NCBI RefSeq assembly: GCF_013371495.1 | Contig: NZ_JABWTA010000001.1 | Location: forward strand, 2,206,693 to 2,270,692 | Origin: Altererythrobacter lutimaris | GTDB lineage: Bacteria > Pseudomonadota > Alphaproteobacteria > Sphingomonadales > Sphingomonadaceae | Direction: 5' to 3' | Length of the DNA: 64,000 nt | Shown: piece after piece, positions 1 to 8,296 of the stretch | Position numbering within the stretch: the stretch's first letter is position 1 | Layout: every line of letters starts with the position of its first letter | The notes under the pieces: model-generated | The model's input: the letters and a program-made list of their open reading frames with translations, nothing else | What the model was told of the DNA's origin: nothing | Database searches by the model: none | Program-made: the position numbers and the translations under genes

Positions 1-654
1 CTTCACAACATCGAGCAAGCGTTGATAGTGCGTGATGAGAAGCACGCCTTTGTCGTCGCCGCGCATGATCGCATTGATGCCTTCACCAACGACGCGCAGC
101 GCATCGATGTCGAGACCGCTATCTGTCTCGTCGAGCACAGCGAACTGAGGCGCAAGAATGCCCATCTGGACCATTTCCGCACGCTTCTTCTCGCCGCCGG
201 AAAAGCCGACATTCACTTGCCGCTTGAGCATCTCCATATCCATGCGCAGGAGGCCAGCCTTCTCTTTGGCGAGCTTCAGGAACTCGCCGCCAGACAATGG
301 CTCTTCTTCGCGTGCGGCACGCTGAGCATTCAATGCTTCGCGCAGAAACTGGACGTTGGAAACGCCGGGGATCTCGACAGGATACTGAAACCCGAGGAAC
401 AGACCTGCCGCAGCACGCTCATGCGGATCAAGCTCAAGGAGGTCGATGCTCTCTCCTGACGCGTCCGTGTAAGTCACGCTCCCGCCGGTCACATCGTAGC
501 CCGGGCGCCCCCCAAGCACATAGGACAGCGTCGATTTGCCAGCACCGTTTGGGCCCATGATTGCATGGACCTCCCCGGCGCTCACTTCGAGCGAGAGGCC
601 CTTGAGGATTGGCTTGCCGACTACTTCGGCGGTCAGGTTCTCGATTCTCAACAT
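1..654 (-). CDS. sufC: SufC, Fe-S cluster assembly ATPase (3' end missing)
   Basis: ABC-type ATPase of the SUF system, which works with SufB and SufD to assemble Fe-S clusters on a scaffold in the cytoplasm. The first 218 residues are present and the reading frame runs off the left edge of the window; the family is usually about 250 residues. Walker A GPNGAGKST is at 34-42, the ABC signature FSGGEKKR at 151-158, and Walker B plus D-loop (VLDETDSGLD) at about 173-182, all intact. The start ATG at 654 overlaps the TAA of the upstream gene by one base, so it is probably translationally coupled. It is the most distal visible gene of a minus-strand operon that begins with an Rrf2 regulator and sufB; sufD/sufS-type genes would be expected further left. 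Confidence 0.95.
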   Translation of the reverse strand, partial: MLRIENLTAEVVGKPILKGLSLEVSAGEVHAIMGPNGAGKSTLSYVLGGRPGYDVTGGSVTYTDASGESIDLLELDPHERAAAGLFLGFQYPVEIPGVSNVQFLREALNAQRAAREEEPLSGGEFLKLAKEKAGLLRMDMEMLKRQVNVGFSGGEKKRAEMVQMGILAPQFAVLDETDSGLDIDALRVVGEGINAIMRGDDKGVLLITHYQRLLDVVK

Positions 655-1109
655 TAATTGGACGCCTCGTTCGGGATCACTTCATTGGTAAGGTCCGTCG
701 GGACCATGCGCGCTTCCTGCATCGCATATTGCCGCATGAGCTGGCGGTCGAAATCGCGCCCGCGCGAGACGTGAACCTCGGCCACTGTGCGGAACACGTC
801 ACCCGCCTTCTCAGGCGCGAGGACTTCGCTCCAACGGCCCTGACGAAGGGCTTCCTCTGACTGACGCACGAGCTTTGCTTTGAGCTTCTCACAGCGCGGA
901 ATGTCTGCCGCATGCTGCTCGGCAAAGTCCGCTTCGCGGCGGAATCGTCGATCCGCGTAATTCAAGCAACGGCGATAATCGTCGACCAGCGGCTTGATGA
1001 TGATCGGATACTCCGTCACCCAATAGGTAGGCAGTGCTGTTTCTACAGCCTGGTCCATATTCGGAGCGGCTTGCATGGTGAGCGTCAATGCGAGTGCGGT
1101 GGTAAGCAT
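654..1109 (-). CDS. Hypothetical exported protein in the suf operon
   Basis: A 151-residue protein that I do not recognise. It starts with a short hydrophobic stretch (MLTTALALTLTMQAA) that looks like a signal peptide, and the rest is charged and rich in Arg, Glu and Asp, probably helical. It has two cysteines, in RRCLNY and PRCEK. Its stop overlaps the sufC start by one base (TAATG), and it sits between sufB and sufC, so it is almost certainly co-transcribed with the Fe-S genes. Nothing in the sequence shows a role in cluster assembly; a periplasmic protein placed here by chance operon growth is equally possible. Confidence 0.7.
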   Translation of the reverse strand: MLTTALALTLTMQAAPNMDQAVETALPTYWVTEYPIIIKPLVDDYRRCLNYADRRFRREADFAEQHAADIPRCEKLKAKLVRQSEEALRQGRWSEVLAPEKAGDVFRTVAEVHVSRGRDFDRQLMRQYAMQEARMVPTDLTNEVIPNEASN

Positions 1110-1118
1110 TATCTGGCC

Positions 1119-1310
1119 TCAGAACAGAGTGAGAAATTGGGGAGCGAAATAAAGCGCCGCGCCGGTGCACAGGACAAGCACGACCATGCCAATGGTGGAC
1201 GCCCCCCGGCTGAGCAGCATCACAAGTGCGAAAATCGCGGCGAGCGCGGGCACCATGAAAAGGGCGATTTTCTGCATGTCAGGCGACATCAGGTCATTGA
1301 GATCAGGCAT
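1119..1310 (-). CDS. Small membrane protein, suf operon
   Basis: A 63-residue protein with two hydrophobic segments (about residues 16-34 and 38-58) joined by a short turn SRGAST, so probably a two-helix inner-membrane protein. The start at 1310 (MPDLNDLM) was chosen over a longer in-frame reading because a purine-rich ribosome-binding site (GGGGGAGA) lies just upstream and the longer N-terminus is antisense-like and overlaps the DUF559 gene. It begins just inside the end of that gene and is followed 9 bp later by the 151-residue gene. Function unknown. Confidence 0.65.
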   Translation of the reverse strand: MPDLNDLMSPDMQKIALFMVPALAAIFALVMLLSRGASTIGMVVLVLCTGAALYFAPQFLTLF

Positions 1311-1842
1311 CGGATTGGTCTCCCCCTCTTTCTGAATAGGAGCGGCCCGATGTTCTGTCTTTGGGACGTGAATTGGCGCGATGCTCGCGCTGGTTTTCAC
1401 GTTTGTCAGCGATGCGAATACGCATGCCGTGCGTGATGCGCTGAAGGACGGTGTCAATGTCTTCCAGAATGTCTTTGGCTTTGAGGCGCATGACGCGGAT
1501 GCCCACGCTTTCCAGGCTCTTGTCACGGCGCTTGGCGAGCGTTTCGTCCTGATCTTCCTCGTCGATCATGATGGCCATGCCAAGCGTGTGGCAGTTGAAG
1601 TCGACAATCGCGCTACCGACCACAGCAAAGCGTTTGAACGTGTAGCGCCCAAGGTCAGCTTTCGCGAACTTCGCGGCCAATGCTTTGTTTGCAGGCGAAG
1701 CGAAGCGCTTCATCTCGCGCGCGCGATCGTGCAGCGCGTCGAGCCGCTTCTCGCTGATCTCCCATCCACGGCCTTTCTTTTTGAGAACGGGCGCTTCAGT
1801 TGCCGGAGCGTCGGAAAGTTTGAGGGTCTTGCGGTCAGTCAT
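1303..1842 (-). CDS. DUF559-like protein (VSR/PD-(D/E)XK fold)
   Basis: A 179-residue protein whose middle (about residues 70-145) resembles DUF559, a family related to very-short-patch-repair endonucleases. The visible pattern is VDFNCHT followed by MIDEEDQDE, a helix with KRRDKSLESVG, and IRVMRLKAKDIL, which matches the typical DUF559 order of acidic motif, helix and R-V-hydrophobic strand. Residues 1-60 and the very charged tail after about 148 are extra. The first catalytic-type acid is less clear than in typical members (MID where EVD/EID is usual), so nuclease activity is uncertain. It overlaps the upstream membrane-protein gene and the downstream small gene by about 8 bp each. Its presence inside a suf operon is unexpected. 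Confidence 0.7.
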   Translation of the reverse strand: MTDRKTLKLSDAPATEAPVLKKKGRGWEISEKRLDALHDRAREMKRFASPANKALAAKFAKADLGRYTFKRFAVVGSAIVDFNCHTLGMAIMIDEEDQDETLAKRRDKSLESVGIRVMRLKAKDILEDIDTVLQRITHGMRIRIADKRENQREHRANSRPKDRTSGRSYSERGGDQSDA

Positions 1843-2026
1843 TTGCTGCTCGCCACAGCCGGATGTGCTTGACTGCGTTCAAGAGGAAAACGCCCGCCAT
1901 TAGCAAGAGTAGTCCAGCTAAGGCCGTTTCCCTGCTAAGCTTGTCAATTCCATTTGCGAGGGTGACCGCTGTCAACAGGAGCCATGCGAGTGCCCACAGA
2001 CCATGACTTTTCATGTGTGAATTCAT
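1835..2026 (-). CDS. Small membrane protein directly after sufB
   Basis: A 63-residue protein with two predicted transmembrane segments (roughly residues 10-25 and 35-51) and a basic C-terminus (KHIRLWRAAND). The ATG at 2026 overlaps the sufB TAA by one base (TAATG), which argues for coupling to sufB translation and fixes the start. Family and function are not recognised. With its neighbours it forms a block of four short genes between sufB and sufC. Confidence 0.65.
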   Translation of the reverse strand: MNSHMKSHGLWALAWLLLTAVTLANGIDKLSRETALAGLLLLMAGVFLLNAVKHIRLWRAAND

Positions 2027-3537
2027 TAGCCCACGCTCCCTTCGAGCGAGATCGCCAGCAGTTTCTGCGCTTCCACTGCGAACTCCATTGGAAGCTCTTT
2101 GAGCACTTCCTTCGCGAAACCGTTGACGATCAGCGCGACGGCCTCTTCCTCGCCAAGGCCTCGCTGCATCGCATAGAAAAGCTGGTCATCGCTGATCTTG
2201 GACGTGGTGGCCTCATGCTCTATCTGCGCGGTCGGATTCTTCACCTCGATATAGGGCACGGTATGCGCGCCGCATTCCGAGCCGAGCAACAGGCTGTCGC
2301 ATTGCGTGAAATTGCGCACATTGTCCGCATTCGCGCCCACGCGCACAAGCCCGCGATAGGTGTTGTTCGATTTGCCTGCCGAGATCCCCTTGGAGATAAT
2401 AGTTGAACGTGAGCCCTTGCCGTTATGAACCATTTTGGTTCCCGTGTCGGCCTGCTGGTGGTTATTTGTAACCGCAACCGAGTAAAACTCGCCGACCGAG
2501 TCCTCGCCATTGAGCACACATGACGGGTATTTCCACGTCACCGCGCTGCCGGTTTCCACCTGCGTCCAGCTGATCTTGGAACGAGCCCCCTGGCACAGCC
2601 CGCGTTTGGTCACGAAATTGTATATCCCGCCCTTGCCCTCGGCATCGCCGGGATACCAGTTCTGCACGGTCGAATATTTGATCTCGGCATCCTCCAGCGC
2701 GACCAGCTCGACAACAGCAGCGTGGAGCTGGTTTTCATCGCGCATTGGCGCGGTGCAGCCTTCGAGATAGGACACGTAGGAGCCCTTCTCTGCGACGATC
2801 AGCGTGCGCTCGAACTGGCCGGTGTTCTCCGCATTGATCCGGAAATAGGTACTCAATTCCATCGGGCAGCGAACACCTTCAGGGATGTACACAAAGGTGC
2901 CGTCGGAAAAGACCGCGCTGTTCAATGTCGCAAAGAAATTGTCGCGCTGCGGCACGACCTTGCCGAGCCACTTCTTCACGAGTTCGGGATATTCCTTGAT
3001 CGCTTCGGAAATCGACAGGAAGATCACGCCAGCCTTGGACAATTCCTCGCGGAAAGTCGTCGCGACGGATACGCTGTCAAAAACGGCATCGACGGCGACT
3101 TTCTTCGCGCCTTTTACCCCAGCAAGGACCTCTTGTTCGCCCAACGGGATGCCGAGCTTGTCATAGACAGCCTTGATATCCGGATCGAGATCGTCGAGCG
3201 AATCCAGCTCGACCTTCTTGGTCGGCGCGGCGTAATAATAAGCGTCCTGATAGTCGATTTCAGGATAGCCGACCTTCGCCCAATCCGGCTCTTCCATGGT
3301 CTGCCACAAGCGGAACGCCTTCAAGCGCCATTCGAGCATCCACTCCGGCTCTTCTTTCTTGGCTGAAATGAACCGCACAGTGTCTTCGCTGAGACCCTTC
3401 TCAGCAAACTCGGTCTCAATATCAGCTGACCAGCCATGCTCATATTCAGCAGCTTTCGCAGCCGCTTCCTTCGCATCCTGATCCATTTCAGATCGGGCCA
3501 TGACATTATCGTCGTTGAGATCGACATGTTCGCTCAT
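2026..3537 (-). CDS. sufB: SufB, Fe-S cluster assembly scaffold protein
   Basis: A 503-residue SufB of normal length, the beta-helix scaffold subunit of the SufBCD complex on which Fe-S clusters are built. The C-terminal core has the conserved [15 protein letters not shown] motif with Cys413 and the later His441; their spacing of 28 residues equals that of Escherichia coli SufB Cys405/His433, the residues implicated in cluster assembly. The start ATG at 3537 overlaps the stop of the upstream Rrf2 regulator (ATGA), and its stop overlaps the next gene (TAATG). It is the second gene of the operon and is probably controlled by the Rrf2 protein according to Fe-S status. Confidence 0.97.
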   Translation of the reverse strand: MSEHVDLNDDNVMARSEMDQDAKEAAAKAAEYEHGWSADIETEFAEKGLSEDTVRFISAKKEEPEWMLEWRLKAFRLWQTMEEPDWAKVGYPEIDYQDAYYYAAPTKKVELDSLDDLDPDIKAVYDKLGIPLGEQEVLAGVKGAKKVAVDAVFDSVSVATTFREELSKAGVIFLSISEAIKEYPELVKKWLGKVVPQRDNFFATLNSAVFSDGTFVYIPEGVRCPMELSTYFRINAENTGQFERTLIVAEKGSYVSYLEGCTAPMRDENQLHAAVVELVALEDAEIKYSTVQNWYPGDAEGKGGIYNFVTKRGLCQGARSKISWTQVETGSAVTWKYPSCVLNGEDSVGEFYSVAVTNNHQQADTGTKMVHNGKGSRSTIISKGISAGKSNNTYRGLVRVGANADNVRNFTQCDSLLLGSECGAHTVPYIEVKNPTAQIEHEATTSKISDDQLFYAMQRGLGEEEAVALIVNGFAKEVLKELPMEFAVEAQKLLAISLEGSVG

Positions 3538-3956
3538 GCTGTTTCCTTCTCGCGCGCGAGCTCAAGAGTAAATTGGGTTAGCGGGATTGCGGCTAATGCG
3601 CCGCGCAATGCGTCATTGATCACCGGCCAATGCGGCTTCACGCTGCAATTGTGATCCACCGCGCAATCCTGCCCGTCAATGCAGGCTGTGAGCGCGATCG
3701 GGCCTTCAACCGCTTCGACAATGTCGGCAACGCTGATCGCAGCTGCCGGGCGAGCCAACTGCAAACCCCCGCCTGCACCGCGAACAGAGCGCAGCAACCC
3801 GGCCGAGGTCAGCTTTGTCACGACCTTTTGTACCGTTGGCGCAGGCAGGCCGGTCTCCGCCGCAAGCTCAGCCGCCGATACCCGTCCGCCGCCGCAATGG
3901 CGCGCAGCCGCTGTCATCGTTACGACAGCATAATCGGCAAGGTTAGACAGGCGCAT
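3534..3956 (-). CDS. Rrf2-family Fe-S responsive regulator of the suf operon (IscR/SufR-like)
   Basis: A 140-residue Rrf2-type transcription factor at the head of the suf operon. The N-terminal winged helix (about residues 1-65) contains the family pattern LSNLADYA and [14 protein letters not shown], followed by the RSVRGAGGG wing. Three cysteines at 92, 98 and 104 ([11 protein letters not shown]) fall at the same numbers as the Fe-S ligands of E. coli IscR, so the protein very likely carries a [2Fe-2S] cluster and senses cluster supply. It overlaps sufB by 4 bp. A 13-bp perfect dyad just upstream (3972-3984) is a candidate autoregulatory operator. The suf context suggests an annotation as the SUF-system regulator rather than isc. 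Confidence 0.93.
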   Translation of the reverse strand: MRLSNLADYAVVTMTAAARHCGGGRVSAAELAAETGLPAPTVQKVVTKLTSAGLLRSVRGAGGGLQLARPAAAISVADIVEAVEGPIALTACIDGQDCAVDHNCSVKPHWPVINDALRGALAAIPLTQFTLELAREKETA

Positions 3957-3971
3957 AGCTCTACAACTTCA

Positions 3972-3984
3972 AATCAGACTGATT
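3972..3984 (-). promoter_or_regulatory. Candidate operator upstream of the suf operon
   Basis: AATCAG-A-CTGATT, a perfect inverted repeat with 6-bp arms, centred about 22 bp before the start codon of the Rrf2 regulator. An operator in this position would overlap the promoter or leader and fits autoregulation, which is usual for Rrf2 proteins. The motif is not a match to a published site that I can recall, so assignment is inference. Confidence 0.35.
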
Positions 3985-4088
3985 CGTTCCGATTTGCAGG
4001 TAGGCTTCAATCCTACGGGTTTCAACGCTTAACCGCTTGTTGCGAGTCGTTAGCGTTTGCCGAATTCGCCCATGCGAACGTCTGCTAT

Positions 4089-5045
4089 TCAGCCCTCGCC
4101 ATCCGGCATGCCGATTTCGCGCAGGTTCTTGGTATCGAGCATCTCTGCGAGAAACGGGTTCTCTTCATCGGACAGCCGTGCAGGCGTTCGTCCGGCAAAC
4201 ACCCGAATTTCGCGGATCATATGCGGCTGATCGTAAAACGCTTCGCCAATCTGGGCTTCCATCTCGTCAGACAGCATCGGTAGCGACAAGAGCGTTGCTG
4301 CACGCAGTGCACGGTACTTCCTCGCGAGCGCACGCGGCGGCAAGCCGAAATATTGCTCGGTCAGCCGCTGGGTCTGCCGTTCGGAATAGGCGACACGCTC
4401 CATCAAAGTGCCGACATCAGGATCAATGGCTTCACCGACCCAGCGATTGACTTGCCTGATAAGCTCGCGGTGGCGCGAATTGACCGGACGCAGTGTCGCG
4501 CGAATGAACTCGCTTAGCGCATCGACACAATCCTGCCCGCCCATGGCCCCCGAATTGTAGGCGGCACAAACCTTGACGCCCAGCTCAGTGATTTCCTCAC
4601 CCAACCAGAGGCCTGCGGGATACAGCCGATTGCCATGTTCGCCAGCATGAAGCCCGGTGAGCGCCGACCAGCCGAGTGGCGACAAAGCGGCGCCAATCGA
4701 ATGGAAGGGGCCTTCCACTTCAAATGGAGCGGCGCGCGAGAAAGGTGTGAGCAGATTGACGAGATTGCTGGGATCACGCCGTCCATCGGCGAAATGCATT
4801 TCGCCTTTGCCGCGCATGAAGAAAGTCAGATGGCCGATCGCTGCGGGCTGAATGTCGCGGATGACCGCTTCATCACAACGGAAGTGATAAAAGGTTGTGA
4901 CGTAGTCCGACAGATCCAGAGGCGGCGCGATGTAGTCGAGCTGGAATGCGCTGGGCGGCGTAAGATCGAGCTCACTGGCATCGACCGCTGCATCGAGAGC
5001 GCTTTCACTGAGCGAATCGCTCAACCTTTCCCCTCGCTCTGTCAT
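4089..5045 (-). CDS. AraC-family transcriptional regulator
   Basis: A 318-residue protein. The last ~100 residues look like the double helix-turn-helix of the AraC family: YSERQTQRLTEQYFGLPPRALARKYRALRAATLL followed by the second helix pair FYDQPHMIREIRVFAGRTPARL, written here in segments for recognition only. The N-terminal ~190 residues look like a small-molecule-sensing domain and begin with a 30-residue acidic, low-complexity lead. It is monocistronic on the minus strand, downstream of the candidate small RNA and its terminator, and read toward the suf operon with 132 bp between. Ligand and targets are unknown. Confidence 0.85.
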   Translation of the reverse strand: MTERGERLSDSLSESALDAAVDASELDLTPPSAFQLDYIAPPLDLSDYVTTFYHFRCDEAVIRDIQPAAIGHLTFFMRGKGEMHFADGRRDPSNLVNLLTPFSRAAPFEVEGPFHSIGAALSPLGWSALTGLHAGEHGNRLYPAGLWLGEEITELGVKVCAAYNSGAMGGQDCVDALSEFIRATLRPVNSRHRELIRQVNRWVGEAIDPDVGTLMERVAYSERQTQRLTEQYFGLPPRALARKYRALRAATLLSLPMLSDEMEAQIGEAFYDQPHMIREIRVFAGRTPARLSDEENPFLAEMLDTKNLREIGMPDGEG

Positions 5046-5130
5046 CGCACCCCTGCTTTGCGTCCCGATTTCGTCACCATGCCGGCCAGCGGCGGGGCGC
5101 GAATGATTCGCAAGTGCTTTAAGCGAAAAG

Positions 5131-5166
5131 AAAAAAAGGGGCGACCTCTTTGTAAGAGATCGCCCC
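5131..5166 (-). terminator. Rho-independent terminator, minus strand
   Basis: In the minus-strand RNA an 11-position stem (GGGGCGATCTC with GAGGTCGCCCC, loop of 7) is followed by an uninterrupted run of at least seven U. One position is a G-U wobble on the minus strand but would be a C-A mismatch on the plus strand, and the U run exists only on the minus strand, so its direction is clear. No protein gene ends here on that strand; it therefore terminates a non-coding transcript starting near 5245. Confidence 0.88.
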
Positions 5167-5245
5167 GTTGAAGTTGAGGAACTCTTCGCATCGCTGCTCC
5201 GAGCCCTTCGGGTCGCACGAGTTTGTTAGCTGAAAGCGCCTCAAC
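5131..5245 (-). ncRNA. Candidate structured small RNA (~115 nt), unassigned family
   Basis: The transcript is bounded by a strong terminator at 5131-5166 and a -10-like TACAAT at 5249-5254 on the minus strand. Between them the RNA 5' end GTTGAGG (5245-5239) pairs perfectly with CCTCAAC (5179-5173), and the neighbouring AACTC/GAGTT (5223-5219 with 5184-5180) adds five pairs, leaving a 15-nt bulge on one side and an internal arm with a CCC-GAA-GGG tip. No good open reading frame lies inside. It does not show the SRP, tmRNA or 6S signature motifs I know. A conserved Sphingomonadales sRNA is the most likely explanation; no -35 box of good quality was found. Confidence 0.6.
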
Positions 5246-5248
5246 CTA

Positions 5249-5254
5249 ATTGTA
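5249..5254 (-). promoter_or_regulatory. -10-like element of the candidate small RNA
   Basis: TACAAT on the minus strand, 4-7 nt before the first base of the closing stem of the candidate small RNA. The expected -35 position (about 5272-5277) reads ATTCGC and is not convincing, so an activator or an alternative sigma factor may be needed. Confidence 0.35.
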
Positions 5255-5407
5255 TGCAAGCGACAACAATCGCGAATAAACATCACCTTAACCGTCATCG
5301 CTGTGAAACATTTGATGATTTTCTCAGCTCCGCGTTTGTCTGAGGTGAGTTGAGAACGCTACCAATACACTCGACACTGGTTCGCCGGCTTGTCATAGGC
5401 TCGCGCC

Positions 5408-6463
5408 ATGCTGTTCCGCCTCATGCGCCCGGCGCTTTTCACACTTGATTCCGAACTGGCTCACAACCTTGCTTTGGCAGGTCTCAAGGCGCTTCCCTAT
5501 CGCAAACCCTGCACCGTGGCCGCGACGCAAGTTGACATTGCGGGGCTGACTTTCCCGAACCCGGTTGGCGTTGCCGCAGGCTTTGACAAGAACGCCGAAG
5601 TGCCGGACGCCTTGCTCGGGCTTGGCTTCGGTTTCACGGAAGTCGGCTCGATCACGCCGCTCCCTCAAGCGGGCAATCCAAAGCCGCGCCTGTTCCGGCT
5701 GGTTGAAGACAATGCCGTGATCAACCGCATGGGGTTTAACAATGAAGGCGGCGAGGCAGCGCTCGCGCGGCTCAAAGCACGTTCGGGTCGCGGTGGTATC
5801 GTCGGGATCAATATTGGCGCCAACAAGGACAGCGATGATCGTCTGAATGACTATGCCGTGATGACGCGGATGATGGCGCCTTATGCGAGCTATCTCGCGG
5901 TCAATATTTCGAGCCCGAACACACCGGGCTTGCGCGCGCTGCAGGATGAAAGCGCGCTTACCGATTTGCTCGATCAAGTCATGGCTGCACGCGATGAGGC
6001 GATGAGTGAAGCTGGTGGTGATCCAGCCGCGCCGCCTGTGTTCCTGAAGGTCGCACCAGACCTTGAACCAGCAGACATTGATGCCATCGCAAGGATCGCG
6101 ATTGAAAAGCAGCTCGGCGCACTGATTGTTTCGAATACGACGATCTCGCGGCCGGACTTGCGCTCGCATCATGCAGGTGAGGCCGGGGGTCTTTCAGGAG
6201 CTCCGCTTAAAGGGCTCGCGGTGCAACGTGTACGCGATTTCCGCAAGGCGACGGGCGGAGAGATACCGCTGGTGGGTGTCGGCGGGATCGCAAGCGCCGA
6301 TGATGCATGGGCTCGGATCAAAGCAGGCTCGAGCCTGATCCAGCTGTACAGTGCAATGGTCTATGAGGGCCCGGGACTGGGTGCGCGTATCGTGAAGGGC
6401 CTTGAGCGCATGATGAAGCGCGAAGGATATTCCAGCATTGCCGAAGCGGTCGGAACCGAATAG
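5408..6463 (+). CDS. pyrD: Dihydroorotate dehydrogenase (quinone), class 2
   Basis: A 351-residue flavoprotein that oxidises dihydroorotate to orotate in pyrimidine synthesis, passing electrons to quinone at the inner membrane. The N-terminal ~40 residues form the class 2 membrane-association extension. GFDKNAE is at 58-64, and VNISSPNTPGLR at about 165-176 carries Asn166, Ser169 and Asn171, equivalent to E. coli Asn172, Ser175 (the catalytic base) and Asn177. FMN-phosphate loops VGVGGI and LYSAMVYEGP are near the C-terminus. Length is typical. It is followed after 11 bp by the gamma-glutamyltransferase gene. Confidence 0.97.
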   Translation: MLFRLMRPALFTLDSELAHNLALAGLKALPYRKPCTVAATQVDIAGLTFPNPVGVAAGFDKNAEVPDALLGLGFGFTEVGSITPLPQAGNPKPRLFRLVEDNAVINRMGFNNEGGEAALARLKARSGRGGIVGINIGANKDSDDRLNDYAVMTRMMAPYASYLAVNISSPNTPGLRALQDESALTDLLDQVMAARDEAMSEAGGDPAAPPVFLKVAPDLEPADIDAIARIAIEKQLGALIVSNTTISRPDLRSHHAGEAGGLSGAPLKGLAVQRVRDFRKATGGEIPLVGVGGIASADDAWARIKAGSSLIQLYSAMVYEGPGLGARIVKGLERMMKREGYSSIAEAVGTE

Positions 6464-6474
6464 CTCTGCGCGCT

Positions 6475-8199
6475 ATGATTGATCGTCTAACGTTTCCTGT
6501 CGCCGCTTTGCTCCTTGCTGGTTGCGCGACCTCCGAAGTACCCTCCGCTGATGTCGCAACAATCGAGCCCGCTCCGGCCACGCTGGAAGGCGCAGTGAGC
6601 TCAGCCGATTTTCGAGCGACAGCTGCCGGCGAAGAGATCCTCGCTAAAGGCGGCTCTGCCACTGATGCGGCGATTGCCGTGATGCTCGCACTGACAGTCG
6701 TAGAGCCGCAAAGCTCCGGGATTGGCGGAGGCGGTTTCATGGTCCGCGCGGATAGCGGCACCGGCAGCATCACCAGCTGGGATGGCAGAGAGACTGCGCC
6801 AAAAGCTGCGAGCTCAACCCGCTTTCTCGATGAAAATGGAGAGCGGCTGCCCCGCGATAGTCGGGTCACTTCTGGCCTTAGCGTTGGCGTGCCTGGCAAT
6901 ATTGCACTGGCAGCCAAAGCACACAGCGAGTTTGGCGTGTTGCCTTGGGCGGAGCTCTTCCAACCCGCCATCCGGCTTGCTCGCGATGGGTTCCTGATGA
7001 ACCGGCGGCTGAACGATTCGATCGCATCGCGCAAGGAGCGCGCTGGCAAGACTGACGAAGCCCGCGCTGTGTTTTTTGGTTCGGATGGAGAGCCATTGCC
7101 GGTCGGATCACGCGTAACCAATCCGGCATTTGCTGAAGCTCTCACGTCCTATGCCGAGCAAGGGCCGGAAGCATTCTACGAGAAGGATGCTGCTGCGCTC
7201 GCGGCCTATGTCGCGGACGAGACGCCGCAAGATGGCAAAATGACAGCGGCTGATATTCGCAGCTACGAGGCCAAGCAGCGTACGCCTGTGTGCGCGCCTT
7301 ATCGCAGCTATCGCGTGTGCGGCATGGGGCCGCCGTCGTCCGGAGGGATCGCGGTTGCGCAGATGCTGGCTCAGCTCGAGCGCTTTGATCTGTCCGCCTT
7401 GGGCCCTGACAATGTCACTTTCTGGCATCTGTTCCTGGAATCGCAGCGTCTTGCCTATGCCGACCGCGAGCTCTACACCGGTGACAGCGATTTTGTGGAG
7501 GTCCCGGTCGAGGGACTGGTGAATGCAGGCTATCTCGCTGAGCGCTCTCAACTAATTGATCCTGCCAGCGCGCTCCCCGAAGCGACGCCCGGCACGCCTC
7601 CCGGTGCACCGACCGACCGTGCCGATGGCGATGAACCACCTGAAAATGGCACGACCCATTTCTCTGTCGTCGACAGTGCAGGCAACGCGATCAGCTACAC
7701 TTCGACAATCGAAGGCGCATTTGGCTCGGGACTGTTTTATCGCGGCTTCTATCTCAACAATGAGCTGACCGATTTTAGCCTTATTCCGGAAAGCGATGGA
7801 AAGCTCGTTGCGAACCGGGTTGAAGGCGGAAAACGCCCGCGCAGCTCAATGGCGCCGACCATCGTGTTTGATGAAGCCGGTGAAGTTGTCCTCGTTATCG
7901 GAGCTGCAGGCGGGCCAACCATTCCGGTCCAGGTCGCACGGTCAATCATCGGTGTCGTTGATTTCAATCTGAGCGCCAAGGAAGCGCTCAGCCTGCCGCT
8001 GATCATGGCATTTGGTTCCACGGTCGTCATCGAAGAGAGTTCAGTGCTTGAAGGCATGAAGGACGATCTGAACGGTTTGGGTCATGCCAATATCCGCGAG
8101 TTCGGACCTCCCTTGAAAGCCAATGCGCTGCTGCGCACGCCAACGGGCTGGGAAGTCGCGATGGACCCGCGCATCGATCCCATGCTGGCGACGCAGTAA
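6475..8199 (+). CDS. ggt: Gamma-glutamyltransferase, lipoprotein form
   Basis: A 574-residue N-terminal-nucleophile hydrolase that cleaves or transfers the gamma-glutamyl group of glutathione in the periplasm. The N-terminus has a lipobox ALLLAGC with Cys17 as the lipid-modified residue, so the enzyme is probably membrane-anchored. Substrate-site motifs GIGGGGFMV (82-90) and GPPSSGGI (285-292) are present. The autoprocessing site is at NGTTHFSV, with Thr393 as the likely nucleophile and N-terminus of the small subunit. Length is typical for the family. It lies 11 bp after pyrD, probably the same transcript but unrelated in pathway. Confidence 0.95.
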   Translation: MIDRLTFPVAALLLAGCATSEVPSADVATIEPAPATLEGAVSSADFRATAAGEEILAKGGSATDAAIAVMLALTVVEPQSSGIGGGGFMVRADSGTGSITSWDGRETAPKAASSTRFLDENGERLPRDSRVTSGLSVGVPGNIALAAKAHSEFGVLPWAELFQPAIRLARDGFLMNRRLNDSIASRKERAGKTDEARAVFFGSDGEPLPVGSRVTNPAFAEALTSYAEQGPEAFYEKDAAALAAYVADETPQDGKMTAADIRSYEAKQRTPVCAPYRSYRVCGMGPPSSGGIAVAQMLAQLERFDLSALGPDNVTFWHLFLESQRLAYADRELYTGDSDFVEVPVEGLVNAGYLAERSQLIDPASALPEATPGTPPGAPTDRADGDEPPENGTTHFSVVDSAGNAISYTSTIEGAFGSGLFYRGFYLNNELTDFSLIPESDGKLVANRVEGGKRPRSSMAPTIVFDEAGEVVLVIGAAGGPTIPVQVARSIIGVVDFNLSAKEALSLPLIMAFGSTVVIEESSVLEGMKDDLNGLGHANIREFGPPLKANALLRTPTGWEVAMDPRIDPMLATQ

Positions 8200-8296
8200 G
8201 CGCTTTCGCTTGCCGCTACGGCATCGGAACTCTACTAGGACAAGGCAATTGCAAGGGCGGGCAAACAACGCTCAATTCGCGGGAGCAGATCTTTAA

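Noticed and set aside
3456..3560. Possible transfer boundary at the Rrf2/sufB junction
   Set aside because: The sequence on both sides is similar in composition and the genes overlap by 4 bp; no sign of insertion.
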